Of a stretch of DNA of 64,000 nt, positions 31,542 through 42,375 are shown one piece after another. Position 1 is the stretch's first letter, and each line of letters starts with the position of its first letter. Position numbers and translations under genes: made by a program. Below the pieces are notes generated by a model. It had not been told where the DNA came from. It was given only the letters and a program-made list of their open reading frames with translations, and searched no databases. This DNA comes from Incurvaria masculella (taxonomy: Eukaryota > Arthropoda > Insecta > Lepidoptera > Incurvariidae), in assembly GCA_946894095.1 (NCBI GenBank), contig OX335642.1, positions 26,733,021-26,797,020 of the forward strand, in the 5' to 3' direction.

Positions 31542-32715
31542 TGAGTCAGTCCGAGTTTGGCTTTCGACAAACTTTTTCAGAAAGAAGCGGCGGCAGTGAT
31601 AACAGCTGACTGCCCTCACTTCTATCAGGGCGTTAGTTAAAGCAGGTTAGATTATTTTTTTAATAACTTAGTACACCCATAGCTTTTTCAACGAATTTTT
31701 AAATTTCAAAATATGAAAGATGTTTTGATGGTTGAACTAACTTTCTACTATGTATAACATTATAACGGTAAACATCTGACGCTCGTATTCTTTTTTCAAT
31801 ATATAATTAATATTTTAACATTTTTGAATAGTTTGAGAAATGATAGGACCGGACCAGTTTTATCTATTGATAATAATATAATGGGTTTGTTTAATTATTT
31901 ATCATCTAAATTGATTGCAGTTATTTTTTTATACAATTAATCACGGTTAGTATGGTTCACGGCCGATTATACATACATACATACCTATTACATTCGTTGG
32001 AATAAGCGACATAATTAATATGTTCATTGTTGGACCATGGACGAAAATAGACTATAATAATATGAAAGGCTTATGCTACATAATATATGAGTTATTTCAC
32101 CGGTTATTATTTTTATATTCTAAAATCAAATAAAAAAACCTTTATTGCACTTATGTAAATCGTAAACAATCATCTTCGGGCAGTAAAAATTGAGTCTTCG
32201 CCCACAAAGTTTACAATAAAACTAAAATAAAATTAAACATTTGTTAATATACGTATATACTATGTAAGACAAAATTCATCTACATATGTGAATGCAATCA
32301 ATGATGCTCAAAAAAATTTAGAATTTAACAAAATACATATCATTGACAATGTTTTTTTTTATAAAATTATTCTATTTTTTTAAATTATTATCCTTCAGCT
32401 TCGAATAAGTTGTACCATGGTTTTACCTCCTCCTCGGAATTGAGGAGTCAACCTCAGAATCTGCGTCGGAATTGAGTTTGGAAATTATGTACCAACTGAT
32501 TTAAATTCAAACGAACCTCATTTAAATGTTCGTTACAGTTGAAATGGGTAGACAAATTCTCAGAACGCGAATCTCTTCAATAGAATTCACAAACTGTTCT
32601 CCCGCCTTTCCCCAAGAAAGTTTACCAGACCAATCTCACTTAACATCGAAAACGTTTCATTTTACACAATGCTCCCTAGGGTGGCGCGCCATCCATGGAT
32701 GAAGTGTCCTCTCTT
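31542..32715. other. Unassigned AT-rich stretch
   Basis: No gene recognised. Confidence 0.35.
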
Positions 32716-32720
32716 CGTCT

Positions 32721-32800
32721 AACAGTGTTTCCCAACCGGTGGGGTGTGACCCACTGGGGGGTCGCGGGCACCTAGTTGGTAAGTCGCGGGGCTGTTCGTC
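32721..32800 (+). mobile_element. hAT-type terminal fragment
   Basis: 'cagtgtttcccaaccggtgg' followed by 'gtgacccactggggggtcgc' resembles the CAGNG-starting terminal repeat of hAT MITEs. The other end was not found. Confidence 0.45.
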
Positions 32801-32870
32801 CAAAAAATGGAATGTTACTAAAAATTGTTTTGTTAAGTTCTTAAGGGCTGATATGAAAACCTCAGATAGT

Positions 32871-32902
32871 ACTTTACGGTCTGATGACTTTACGGTCTGA
32901 TG
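32871..32902 (+). repeat. 16-bp perfect tandem duplication
   Basis: 'actttacggtctgatg' occurs twice back to back, immediately left of a TTAA MITE. Confidence 0.85.
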
Positions 32903-32927
32903 ACGCACAAATTCAAGTTTATTTTAA

Positions 32928-33456
32928 GGTGGGCCTTCCCGCTTAACTCCCCATACAAACGTGGAAAACAGTTCATGAGCATATTTCTTGTCAGAGATCC
33001 AAAATTATACTCAAAACAGCTTTATTTGATCAAACTATATGATGACCATTAGCATTGAAAAATTGTGTATTGGTTTCTAAGTTATAAGGTCCGAAAGTTC
33101 GAATTTTTCGCGTGCTTTATACAATAACTTTGGACATGGATTAATCAACGACAAAATAAAAACCATTTTTAAAAGGTCATCATACCTAGCTGGTTTCATG
33201 AAGATTTATACTTTATACATTTGATTTCTTACTAGAGCTGTCATGATTTATTTTTAGCTATAAGTCCTTTTGTGATTAAAATTTTCGTAAATATTACCAA
33301 ATCAAACTCTATGTGCATTGTCTGCTTTGTGGACATGTTGTATCTCCCTCATCACGAAGCCTGTCTTTGTTTTTGAAACATAGAAGGTCCTAGAGCGCAA
33401 AAGTACGGTTTTGTACCGTGCCCACGAATGAGTTAGTCCCGTCGGGAAGGGCCACC
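32928..33456. mobile_element. TTAA-flanked MITE (piggyBac-type), copy 1
   Basis: 529 bp bounded by TTAA at 32924-32927 and 33457-33460. Inverted ends are 'ggtgggccttcccg' and 'cgggaagggccacc'. The interior shares with copies at 46870 and 60722 the blocks 'atatttcttgtcagagat', 'aaggtccgaaagttcgaa' and the hairpin 'acggttttgtaccgt'. TTAA duplication is the piggyBac signature. No transposase. Confidence 0.88.
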
Positions 33457-33460
33457 TTAA

Positions 33461-34235
33461 AGACAGAAGTCCTTACCGAAGGATTATATCTCCTATCACA
33501 ATTAAATTTCTATATTTTACTAATACAAACATGGAATTACTACAAGGGATGGATAAGCAGCGGCGTAAATAAATGTGTCGAATAGTTATCTGAATGATAT
33601 ATGGATTTTTATATTTTTATAGTATAGAGAAATACTGCCAAATTTGCAGCGCACCTTGATTGCGGATATTATGTATAATATATGTACCTATTCAATATTA
33701 TTTACTGACCATATATTGTCGTAGACCATTTCAATAACACCAAGGGGCCTTGGGGGCAAACATGTTGGGATACACTGGCTATAACCGCACAATGGCCACC
33801 AAAATCTATACGCACTCCCTCGATGTAAAAATTGTGGTTTCAGATCTTTTTATTTTTCATCAAGCGGAACGTTTTTCTGCCGGATCGTTCATTCCGAACG
33901 TCCATTGTTGAATTTGTTGGGAAGATGCGATCTACAGGCGCGAAATAAAATGCAATTCTGAAATTCGCGTTTGCTGAAATGGTGCAACTTTATGCTGTTG
34001 ATGTTTTGTGCTCAAATCATAAAATTGTGGAAACGAGAAAAAATGTGAAGGAAAGATCGTAGTGAAATTAATCCGTATATCGATGGTTACCACTGTAAAT
34101 TAACTCAAGCGATGAAAAGGAAAATCAGTGATTGAATTTGACGTAAGGCTGTACTTCGCACAGTGCTTGTTATCGAACGACGTGTTAATCAGACAAGTGA
34201 ACTGAAATGTACCAGTTAATAGCTCTGAATACACT
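33461..34235. other. Unassigned stretch
   Basis: No gene recognised. Around 33840-34200 there are weak mariner-like echoes such as 'caagcggaacgttttt', not enough to call. Confidence 0.35.
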
Positions 34236-34237
34236 CT

Positions 34238-34762
34238 AAGGCTGAGATAAATAGTCGTAACAGAAACTTGGGCTGAGATAAATAGTCGACACCAAAACTA
34301 ATGCTAACGGAAAGTAGTACTTTGTGACGTCACTTTGACACGTTTTGTATGGACGAAATCTCAGGCTGGGATAAATAGTCGTAACAGAAACGAAGACTAA
34401 CGAAAAGTAGTACTTTGTGACGTCAATTTGCATTACTTTGAGATTTCGTCCATACAAAATATGTCAAAGTGACGTCACAAAGTAGTACTTTTCGTTAGTC
34501 TTAGTTTCGGTTACGACTATTTATCTCAGCCTTTATCTCAGCCTCAAAGTAATGCCAATTGACGTCACAAAGTACTACTTTTCGTTAGTCTTAGTTTCTG
34601 TTACGACTATTTATCTCAGCCTAAGACTAACGAAAAGTAATACTTTGTGACGTCAGTTTGCATTACTTTGAGATTTCGTCCATATAAAATGTGTCCAAGT
34701 GATGTCACAAAGTACTACTTTTCGTTAGTCTTAGTTTCTGTTACGACTATTTATCTCAGCCT
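34238..34762. mobile_element. Nested hairpin MITE array with CRE palindromes
   Basis: The end motif 'ggctgagataaatagtcg' or its complement occurs seven times: forward at about 34240, 34271 and 34364, reverse at about 34513, 34533 (short), 34603 and 34743. Between them are inverted 'actaacgaaaagtagtactt' blocks and five exact TGACGTCA palindromes (34325, 34418, 34470, 34560, 34648). It looks like several copies of one short element inserted into each other. Confidence 0.8.
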
Positions 34763-34966
34763 AAGACGCTGCGATAAAATACGTTTTTTATCATTTATAA
34801 AATCTACACTTTTCAACATAGATAATGTGTATACTGATGGTAGAAAATTAACTATTTTGGTAATCGGTGATTTTTAAGATAAATTGTACCCAAAAGATGA
34901 AATGGGCCAGCGAGATAAGGAGAGTTCATAATGGAATAAATCCGAATTAGATTTTGTTAGTTTGTA
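34763..34966. other. Short unassigned spacer
   Basis: Nothing recognised. Confidence 0.35.
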
Positions 34967-35080
34967 ACAGCCGTATTAAGAGTGGGCGAACTAACTTTAA
35001 CACGTCGGACTAAACTGGTTTTTGTATGGTTAGTGCGGTGCTAATCTCGTACTAACTTTTGACAGGTTCTCTCTGATTAA
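34967..35080 (-). mobile_element. Small 'TATTCAGAG' MITE, second copy
   Basis: Inverse, diverged copy of 13551-13666: 'agagtgggcgaactaa', 'gtatggttagtgcggtgc' and 'aatctcgtactaactttt'. Confidence 0.6.
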
Positions 35081-35349
35081 GTTGGATGTTTGAATGGAGA
35101 TTCAAACAATACATTTCTTTAATCTCTAAATACGACCTTGTGCGCTGCGAAAAAAAATACGTCTTTTATCGTTTCGTACCAACCCTGATAAAAAGTTATC
35201 GAAAATTAACATTGGTTGATTAATGTACATATTTTTTCTTGTTTCAGAAAGAAGAGATATTTTAGCTGATTGCTTGGGCGGAATCTGCGAACACAGAAGA
35301 AAGCGAAATGAAACATTGACAAAACGGTGAGCCAATTTTATATTGAACT

Positions 35350-35395
35350 AGCGACCCCCCCCCCCCCCCCCCGGCTTTACACGGGAAGCACTATA
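35350..35395 (-). mobile_element. Helitron-type end with C18 run
   Basis: 'aactagcgac' followed by 18 C (35355-35372), then 'ggctttacacggga'. This looks like an inverted Helitron terminus whose hairpin has become a homopolymer; the run length is uncertain in any assembly. Confidence 0.4.
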
Positions 35396-35439
35396 GCCAG
35401 ATAACTTCTGGTTGATGGTTGGGGGCGGTCCATTCCGTT

Positions 35440-35560
35440 CCATAAAATGTATATCCAGTTCAATGTGGCAGGGTATCTAGTTCCTATGTGGTTTGCTGGG
35501 CTTATACCATGACAGTAGGTGTGGTAACGTGTATGGTTAACGTCTCACCTAGTGCCCCAT
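35440..35560 (+). mobile_element. SINE 3' end, plus orientation
   Basis: 'atccagttcaatgtggcag', 'ctagttcctatgtgg' and the tail 'accatgacagtaggtgtggt'. Confidence 0.55.
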
Positions 35561-35734
35561 CGCATAGGATTGAAGAAGATGGTTGTCAAATAGAACGCAT
35601 GACAAATGTCTCCATCAGTGTCCATAAGCATTCGGAAAGAACCCCATGTTATAAACTTCATGAAATGTAGGGACAGTTCCATCATGACCAATTAGAGACC
35701 AAACTACCTAGGACCTAACCTTCTGTTTATTTCA

Positions 35735-35888
35735 GCATAAACCTAACCCTGCTACCTGTTAAGCGATGAAGGTTTTATGTGGAATCTGAACAACGGCCGG
35801 CCTCAACTTTCGAATAACGGTCACCCATCCAGACCAGTTGATTTACCTCGATTGTCTGATGGCGTTGGGCCACTAGGCACGTTTGTAT
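35735..35888 (-). mobile_element. SINE 5' half with 5S-like head
   Basis: On the minus strand: 'gtgcctagtggccca' (from 35882), a diverged head with 'tggatgggtgacc', then the body to 'agcagggtta'. Confidence 0.6.
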
Positions 35889-36500
35889 AGTACAACCCAC
35901 TTGAAGAATATAAACCATCAATACATGCATTTTATGACATTATCATAGGTTATCCGGTTAAGTTTAAGAGGGGTATTGTCATCAGAAAATTAAGTATGTG
36001 CTTGCCTCCGTTGTTCTTACCAGAATGCATTCGCAATGGCCGTCCCCATGATCCAACCTTTGAATCAACTGAATAATGTTGCTTAGTATGCGGCGACACG
36101 GATATTGCCTTACTCTATGTCCAGTGTGTTTATCTCTCTCGTGTAAGCCTATGTCAAAGAGATTAATATTATAAATTATTTAGGTGGTGTGACTGGAAGC
36201 AAATTCGTGTAAGGAAGGTCCTTATATATCACCTAGTTCCTTATAATCTGTTAAAAAGACGCGTATTTGCCATTATTTATGCAGAGTGCAGCACCGATCT
36301 CATTATTCCAAGAGTATACACATATAGACTGCAACCAAAGGTGTTGGTATATCAATTATGTGCTTATCCATCTTATATTATGATATCATGAATAATTGAT
36401 CCAAAACGATATTGACCCGAGCGGAGCAGGGTGCCTTAGCCAGTGGGTAATAAACGGTCAAATTATAAAATTCACCGGGTCTTTGTAAAAAAGGAGTCAT
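35889..36500. other. Mostly unassigned; Helitron end scrap near 36405-36445
   Basis: 'gatattgacccgagcggag' and 'ccttagccagt' recall the Helitron 3' terminus. Otherwise nothing recognised. Confidence 0.35.
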
Positions 36501-36502
36501 TT

Positions 36503-36800
36503 TCAATAAAACATTTTTTTTTGTTTAGCGCGGCATATGGCGTACGCAGGACCCAAAGGTGCCCGACGACGCCCATGGGTTTTCGAACATTCAGGGGGGC
36601 TGCGAACACCATGCCGGCCGGCCAGGTGCTTCTTCGCACCTCGTTTGAATGACGCCAGGTCGTAATTTGGGGGAAATACTTCGGAAGGGAGTTCATTCCA
36701 TTGTTTACGGACGCTATAGATAAAGGATCTAGAGGATCGGTGGGTTCTTATTTTACGTAGATCGGTAAAATTTGATGCTGACATTTTCTCCTTGTGGGTG
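36503..36800 (-). mobile_element. LINE ORF2 C-terminal remnant
   Basis: The minus ORF 36503-36784 encodes the LINE tail after the RT: 'SFIYSVRKQWNELPSEVFPP', 'NYDLASFKRG' and 'KKHLAGRH'. This post-RT segment is common to many insect LINEs. Only this segment remains. Confidence 0.75.
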
Positions 36801-36963
36801 AGGTGCCATGCCAGCTCGTAGGGTGGGCATTGTGTCAGGAGTGAGGAGATTTCGGCATGAGGCGCACGTTTGCACTTGCACTACCCTCCAGCACAACGGG
36901 TTGGGCCACCGTCAACAGCGCTTTACGTCACATTAGCGTGGTCGTCCACTGAACTATATTATT

Positions 36964-37450
36964 AAACTAGCTGCGATACCCGGCTCCGCTCAGGTCCATG
37001 TCGTTTTTGACTGATGTTTGAAACAGTCGGTTACACGCCAACTGGCTTCTTACATTTATCGCGAAAATTGTTAATCGTTTCTATATTTGGAGTGCGAGCA
37101 AAATGACGCCTCACGTAGCGCCGTCATGCGCCACGGGATGGTATTAATTTTGTTTGAGAGTAATTTCATTGATATTGCTCAGCCTTTAGGATATTTAGCG
37201 TGATGGTATGTATCCTAAAGCAAGCCCCGCGATCGAATCTGTAAATCGGTACAAACGGCATCTTGATCTGTTCTGTGGTTACGGAGATTACCCTTCGCAT
37301 GTGGACAGACGTTCCCTTTTATATAAGTAGAGATTGCCGTGGATTGGTGTTTAGTTTTATATCACATTATTATGAGATGATTAGTAAATTTCCAATATTC
37401 GGGTTTTCCACGATTTCTCTCATACATACCAGTATAGTGTTCACCCCTTA
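36964..37450 (-). mobile_element. Helitron-like element, inverted
   Basis: The minus strand ends in 'gagccgggtatcgcagctag'. The interior reads 'tgccgtttgtaccgatt'. No coding sequence; the left limit in minus sense is uncertain. Confidence 0.5.
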
Positions 37451-37734
37451 GGCAATTTTGCGTGATGTGGGGGCCAACCTATAATTTATTGAATTTATTA
37501 AGCATTACGTAGGCCTTATCATCTTAACAAACCATATCAAAATAAGGTAAGTATTCACGTTATAAGAGGACAGACCCACAGAAAGACAGAGAAAGACGTT
37601 AGATTTAATAAAAGTTAGTATAACATTATATTTTGTTAATATAAAATTCATAAATGATAATTTAATTCCTGGGTAGCTTCTGGTTTTTCAAAGCATGCAA
37701 ATGTCCCAACTACATTTCTTCCTATTTACGTTAG
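37451..37734. other. Unassigned spacer
   Basis: Nothing recognised. Confidence 0.35.
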
Positions 37735-37935
37735 AAGATTTGTCTTAAGAATTACGGATTCCACATAAAACTGTTGTTAATTACTAGGGTGTATGGTTTA
37801 TCCCGCCCAGGTTAGTTTAAAAGTATTAAATAAACGATGGTTGAAGCGAAAATGAAAATTGTACGGATTTCACCCAGTTAAATAAAACCGTGCAATATAA
37901 GGTACTGCCATGGCACCTTGTACCTACGAGTAGAG
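37735..37935 (+). mobile_element. SINE copy, plus orientation
   Basis: 'attccacataaaactg', 'tttatcccgcccaggtta' and 'ccgtgcaatataaggtactg' followed by 'ccatggcacct'. Head and tail truncated. Confidence 0.7.
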
Positions 37936-37964
37936 TTGGGCTCATATCGTGAGCTAAAGTTAGT

Positions 37965-38055
37965 CTCACCATTTTGACAGCTCGAGTACTAATCGATTAA
38001 TGATTTCCTGACTCTGTACCGGTTCGATTTCTTATAACAATCGACTTTATTTATG
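37965..38055 (+). repeat. Dispersed repeat shared with 14355-14460
   Basis: Direct-orientation match to the block described there. Confidence 0.5.
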
Positions 38056-38157
38056 AAAACTCTTGAATCGATTTAACACTTTGAAATTATATTTTGCTTG
38101 ATAAAACGGCGTTTTGTTATTATTATTATGCCTGCCTACAGAACCAATATGGTAAAA

Positions 38158-38208
38158 ATAACTAAATAAGTAAATAAATAAATAAATAAGTGAATAAATA
38201 AGAATAAC
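38158..38208 (+). repeat. (AAAT)n microsatellite
   Basis: About ten AAAT-type units with AAGT and GAAT interruptions. Confidence 0.85.
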
Positions 38209-38964
38209 AGCTAATATAACATTTTGTTATTATTGATATTTTGTTTTGTTTATGGTTCCTTGTGAATAATTATAGAATTTCATAGGCTTGCTTACGTCAA
38301 AAGTAAAATAAATGGGTGGACTGACTGTAGGTATGGAATATTACCCTTAATCAAAAGTTTATGTTAACAAGCCCGCAAACAAACAAACATGGTCTATGTT
38401 TCCAAATTGTTCAGCGCAACCGAATGAACACTATGCCTATTCTTGGAATTTCGTTCTCAGCAATCAGGAAAACGGAAATATTCCGGTACAGGTATTTCGA
38501 GCATTCAAAGTTTCTCGTGGAGAAAATCTTTTTGACTACCACTATAGAAGCTGATTTATAGACTGAAACATTCCTGATTCCTTAGTACGGAGTTCCAAGA
38601 ATAGACCCACGGATCGAGATTTCCTCGGAATTTCATTCAGGTGGACGGCCAGCCTTACAACCGCACCCGACTGCCAGATGCCGGCCAGCGAATAAATTAT
38701 CGCCTTATCTGCGTTAGCTAAACTCCAGCTGCAAAATACGAGCACGTTGTCGGCTTTGCTGCAGAATCCCCCTGTTTGCTAACTTATATGGACATATTTT
38801 TAGTTTGGGTGCTGCTTTTGCGGGGTTCGGCAGATGCAGGTGTGTTTTCTTCTCTACGGAAATAGCTAGGTATTAAAACGAAAGTCTGATTGGTAAACGG
38901 TAAAAAGTTAGTTAGTTAGGTAATATTCACCTAGATTAGAAAATACACAACTTTATCATAAAAT
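38209..38964. other. Unassigned, with the repeat copy at 38470-38620
   Basis: 38470-38620 is the counterpart of 3545-3740. The rest shows nothing recognisable. Confidence 0.4.
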
Positions 38965-39236
38965 AAAACCGGCCAAGTGCGAGTCGGACTCGCACACAAA
39001 GGGTTCCGTACCATCGTACATGATTTAACACCAAGAAATTATGTTTTTTGTATCCCATATTTTTTTTTTATTTCACTTATTTGTTGGTTTAGCGGCAAAA
39101 AATACCCACTCTGTGAACAGCGTCCTGCCTATTACGGTTCATGAGATACAGCCCTGTGACGGACGGACGGACGGACGGACAGCGGATGCTTAGTAATAGG
39201 GATCCGTTGACACCCTTTGGCTACGGATCCTAAAAA
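38965..39236 (+). repeat. 'GGCCAAGTGCGAGTCGGA' dispersed repeat, copy 4
   Basis: Both hairpin ends and a (GACG)n tract are present. The 3' hairpin has a G-to-A and T-to-C pair of changes ('gggatccg' with 'cggatcc') that keeps pairing. Confidence 0.82.
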
Positions 39237-39399
39237 GCGAACGAAAAAGTCCCCTTTGCTCATTTTCATAGCATCATGAAACCCTATGTATGTAATGGCC
39301 CCAATTACAATTTATTTAAGCAAGGAATACAATTTGCCCCTGTTCTGAGATTGAATTAGTTCTAGAACGGTTTCCTCGAAATAAAATTACCCCTTTGGT

Positions 39400-39770
39400 T
39401 GATTTTTTGTAACTAGACATCTGTGGCTAATACCACACCCACCGTCACGATATTACGTAGCCCAACACACCACATTTCCGAAGAAATTAGGTGCTACGCC
39501 AGAACCTTCCCTTTATGAGCATAGCTACTTTGAACAGGATGTAAAACACAGACAATTACTTGCCGCTTCGACCATCTTTTTATCCAATGCAATGGTACCA
39601 ACCTGGGTGGGCTTAACCTTCCAAACCATGGAACAGCTCGTTTTCTTATGAACTAATACAACTCAGTTAGAGAAATAAATTGGTGCCTTAACAAGGCGGG
39701 GATTTGAACCCATGAACTCTGGAAAGGAAGGCAAGTCCACCCACCCCTGAGCTACAAGCCGCTCATAATA
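39400..39770 (-). mobile_element. Full-length SINE with tRNA-like head
   Basis: On the minus strand: A box 'ttgtagctcagggg' (39744-39757), B box 'gggttcaaatcc' (39700-39711), an intermediate segment with 'atttatttctctaactgag', then the same body and tail stem-loop as the 5S-headed SINEs. About 370 bp. This is the best tRNA-headed copy. Confidence 0.75.
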
Positions 39771-40345
39771 AAAATAATCCTATTCAAAGGCAAATTCCTA
39801 GAGGCTTAAAATCCTAGCGTGACCCTTTTTTGTCCTTCGAAAACAAATTCCAAATCCTCGCATAAACTTTTTCGGTCCTCCTAGACAAGAGCCTTGCTTT
39901 TACCCTCAGCGAAATCCTGGATCCGCCCCTGGGTCTGTATTACAAAAACACAAGAGCTCGCTCATTTTGAACTTTGCAAAATGTAGTGAGACGAGCGGTT
40001 TGCCGCTAATGATTGCCGCCATGTTGCCACTTCGTGTGAATTTTCAACGAGGAGCAACAATATCCAACTCGCGAATTCCGAGATTCGCTCCGAAATTTCC
40101 GCTCCGCTAATTGGCTGTTTCACATTTAGAATTCATTGGAAGCTGACAGCGTGGCGACAGCAGCGACGCGGTGCATTCCTTTTTCAAACCTCGGCGCTGT
40201 AACGGCCTGCAATGTGACGGCCCAGTGACCTTTGGGGAACGTGCTGCCCGGATTTTAAAGCGATTTGAATTTGGAACGAACCTTTCTGATGCAAGGGCCT
40301 CCCTATGGAAACTATGAAATCCATTTTTTTACCGTGGATTTCTAA
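39771..40345. other. Unassigned stretch
   Basis: No gene recognised. Confidence 0.35.
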
Positions 40346-40348
40346 TAG

Positions 40349-40650
40349 AAAATCCGGCCAAGTGCGAGTCGGACACGCACACGAAGGGTTCCGTACCATC
40401 AACACCAAAAAATCACGTTTTTTGTATTAATTTTAATTTTTATTTTGATTTAATTTTTAAATTTTATTATTTTTTTATTTTACCTATTTGTTTTTATAGC
40501 GGCAAAATAAAGACACGCAGTCTGTGAAAATTTTAGCTGCCTACCTATTACGGTTCATGAGATACAGCCCTGTGACAGACGGACGGACGGACAGCGGATG
40601 CTTAGTAATAGGGTTCCGTTTTCACCCTTTGGATACGGAACCCTAACAAG
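40349..40650 (+). repeat. 'GGCCAAGTGCGAGTCGGA' dispersed repeat, copy 5
   Basis: Complete copy with an AT-rich middle. The 3' hairpin is conserved. Confidence 0.83.
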
Positions 40651-41715
40651 TACTGCTCATTTATCACGACAGGCGACCTTTTCGGTGACTAGAATTACGA
40701 TCTAAAATATGTAAATATGTGAACATGGAAACATATCTCATTCATTGTAATGGAAATTACTCTATTTCATCGATATTATTTTGAATGTGTTTACATGACA
40801 GGAATGACAATGTAACAGAGTTTTGTCGTTTCTAAGGTGTGGTCGTTCACCCAACATGCACAAAAACCTTTTAATTTTCTTTATAATTACAATTTTATCT
40901 ATCAATGAATACAACGAGGGCATCGACATTGGCAATAACTTATGAAGGTACTCAATACACCGAGATATCTCTACGCAACCACCCCAGTTAGGGGATTCCT
41001 TCATTACCATTAAATTGAATTCTGTATGTCCCCGCAGGCAAGACGTCAAATTTGCCGCCTTCCAGCCCAGTGAGCTGTCATGGCGTCGCCTTCCGGGTGT
41101 CACCACTGCAACGAGCGCGACATCTAGCGGTTGGTATATTTATTATCCTCGTTCGAGTTTCAGATTTAATGCATTTTGCATAACTTTTAAAATTTCAAGA
41201 GCACAAAATGACTGATTTATCTTAAATATTCTCGATTCTGATTCGATTTTCGACTTCATACGTTTCTATGTACAGTACAGCAGGAGTCACGAAGTAAATG
41301 AACGGTCGATATACCTACGATTATTCCATAAGTACTTGTATGAGGCGACTGCACTATAATATTGTTCCACACGCGTTTGATTTTGAATTTGATTTGAATA
41401 GCAAATCAAACCCTGTCAAATATTACGGGAAGGTTATCGTTGGCCTAGCGAGCATGGATATACGGTAATAGAAACCAAAACTAGTTTGTATGCAAGCGCC
41501 ATAGCCTCATTCACATACAATGGCCGCAGCGCCTGCGGGTGAGTTCGCTTACGAATTCGCTTACTACTGATTTCTCGAGTACTAACGACACGTAAGGAGT
41601 AATTTCACGTAGCAATTTCACAGGACGCTATATAGGTCGTGGATCGATTTGTACTATCGCTGCAGAGAGCGTGTTCACAAATGGTCCGAGTCGCGCTGAC
41701 AGCGCTCAAAATGGC
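40651..41715. other. Unassigned non-coding stretch
   Basis: The minus ORF 40762-41106 (114 codons) has no recognisable domain. No gene called. Confidence 0.35.
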
Positions 41716-41719
41716 GTCG

Positions 41720-41812
41720 CCCGATGGACGGACGGACGGACGGACGGACGGATGGACGAGCGGACAGCGGATTCTTAGTAATAGGGTTCCATTGGCACCC
41801 TTTGGGTACTGG
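41720..41812 (+). repeat. 'GGCCAAGTGCGAGTCGGA' dispersed repeat, copy 6 (3' half)
   Basis: The (GACG)n tract plus the terminal hairpin, without the 5' half. Confidence 0.7.
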
Positions 41813-41844
41813 GAGTAATGACTAAAATATTTTATGTCATGTAC

Positions 41845-42375
41845 CTATACATGTATGGATAATACCGTACCTACTAGGTGCCATGCCAGGGCCCTCCTTA
41901 TATTGTTAGATTACATTGAGTAAGATGGATAACACCCATCATGTAAATTGACGATTCGACAGTCTTTCATTCATGATGCTCGCGAACGGGTGCTGTTTGT
42001 GGGGACCGGCTTGCTCCACTTGGCAACATGTTAGATATTGGGCATAGTCTTTACAAATATACTGATATTTGTCATGAACTGTTGCATATGATATTAATTG
42101 TTTGTACTTTATAATTTTGTAAACTTAGACTAAGTGGACGTTGAAAAAAAACCAGCGGAGTTTCTTGCCAGTTCTTCTTCGCTGGAATTGCCGAACTGGC
42201 TAATCATAAAATATGACAAATCCGAGTGCAGTGTACTGTCTATGGATGATGAATAAACAATAAAAAAAACAATAAAAAACAATGCACCTAGTAAGTAAAG
42301 AGTTTCGAACCACGGCCAGCCTCAACGGTCGAATAACGGTTAATCATCCACAACTTGGCCGCTCCCATCGAGTAG
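41845..42375 (-). mobile_element. SINE copy split by a LINE 3' end
   Basis: SINE blocks at 41845-41975 (tail and body) and 42284-42375 (towards the head, 'cacggccagcctcaacggtc') flank a non-SINE insert. In SINE sense the order is minus. Confidence 0.7.
41976..42283 (+). mobile_element. LINE 3'-end insertion inside the SINE
   Basis: A 5'-truncated LINE end: 'gatgctcgcgaacggg', 'gatatttgtcatgaactgtt', 'gagtttcttgccag', 'gacaaatccgagtgcag', then an A-rich tail with 'caataaaaaa' units. Confidence 0.7.

Noticed and set aside
33840..34200. Mariner transposase remnant
   Set aside because: Only short echoes of mariner-like words; no continuous translated match could be followed.
35355..35372. C18 homopolymer as a biological signal
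   Set aside because: Homopolymer lengths are unreliable in assemblies and it sits in a degenerate Helitron-type end.
39696..39760. A functional tRNA gene (minus strand)
   Set aside because: A and B boxes are good, but the acceptor stem does not pair and the sequence runs straight into the SINE body.
40762..41106. 114-codon minus-strand ORF
   Set aside because: No domain; composition like surrounding non-coding DNA.
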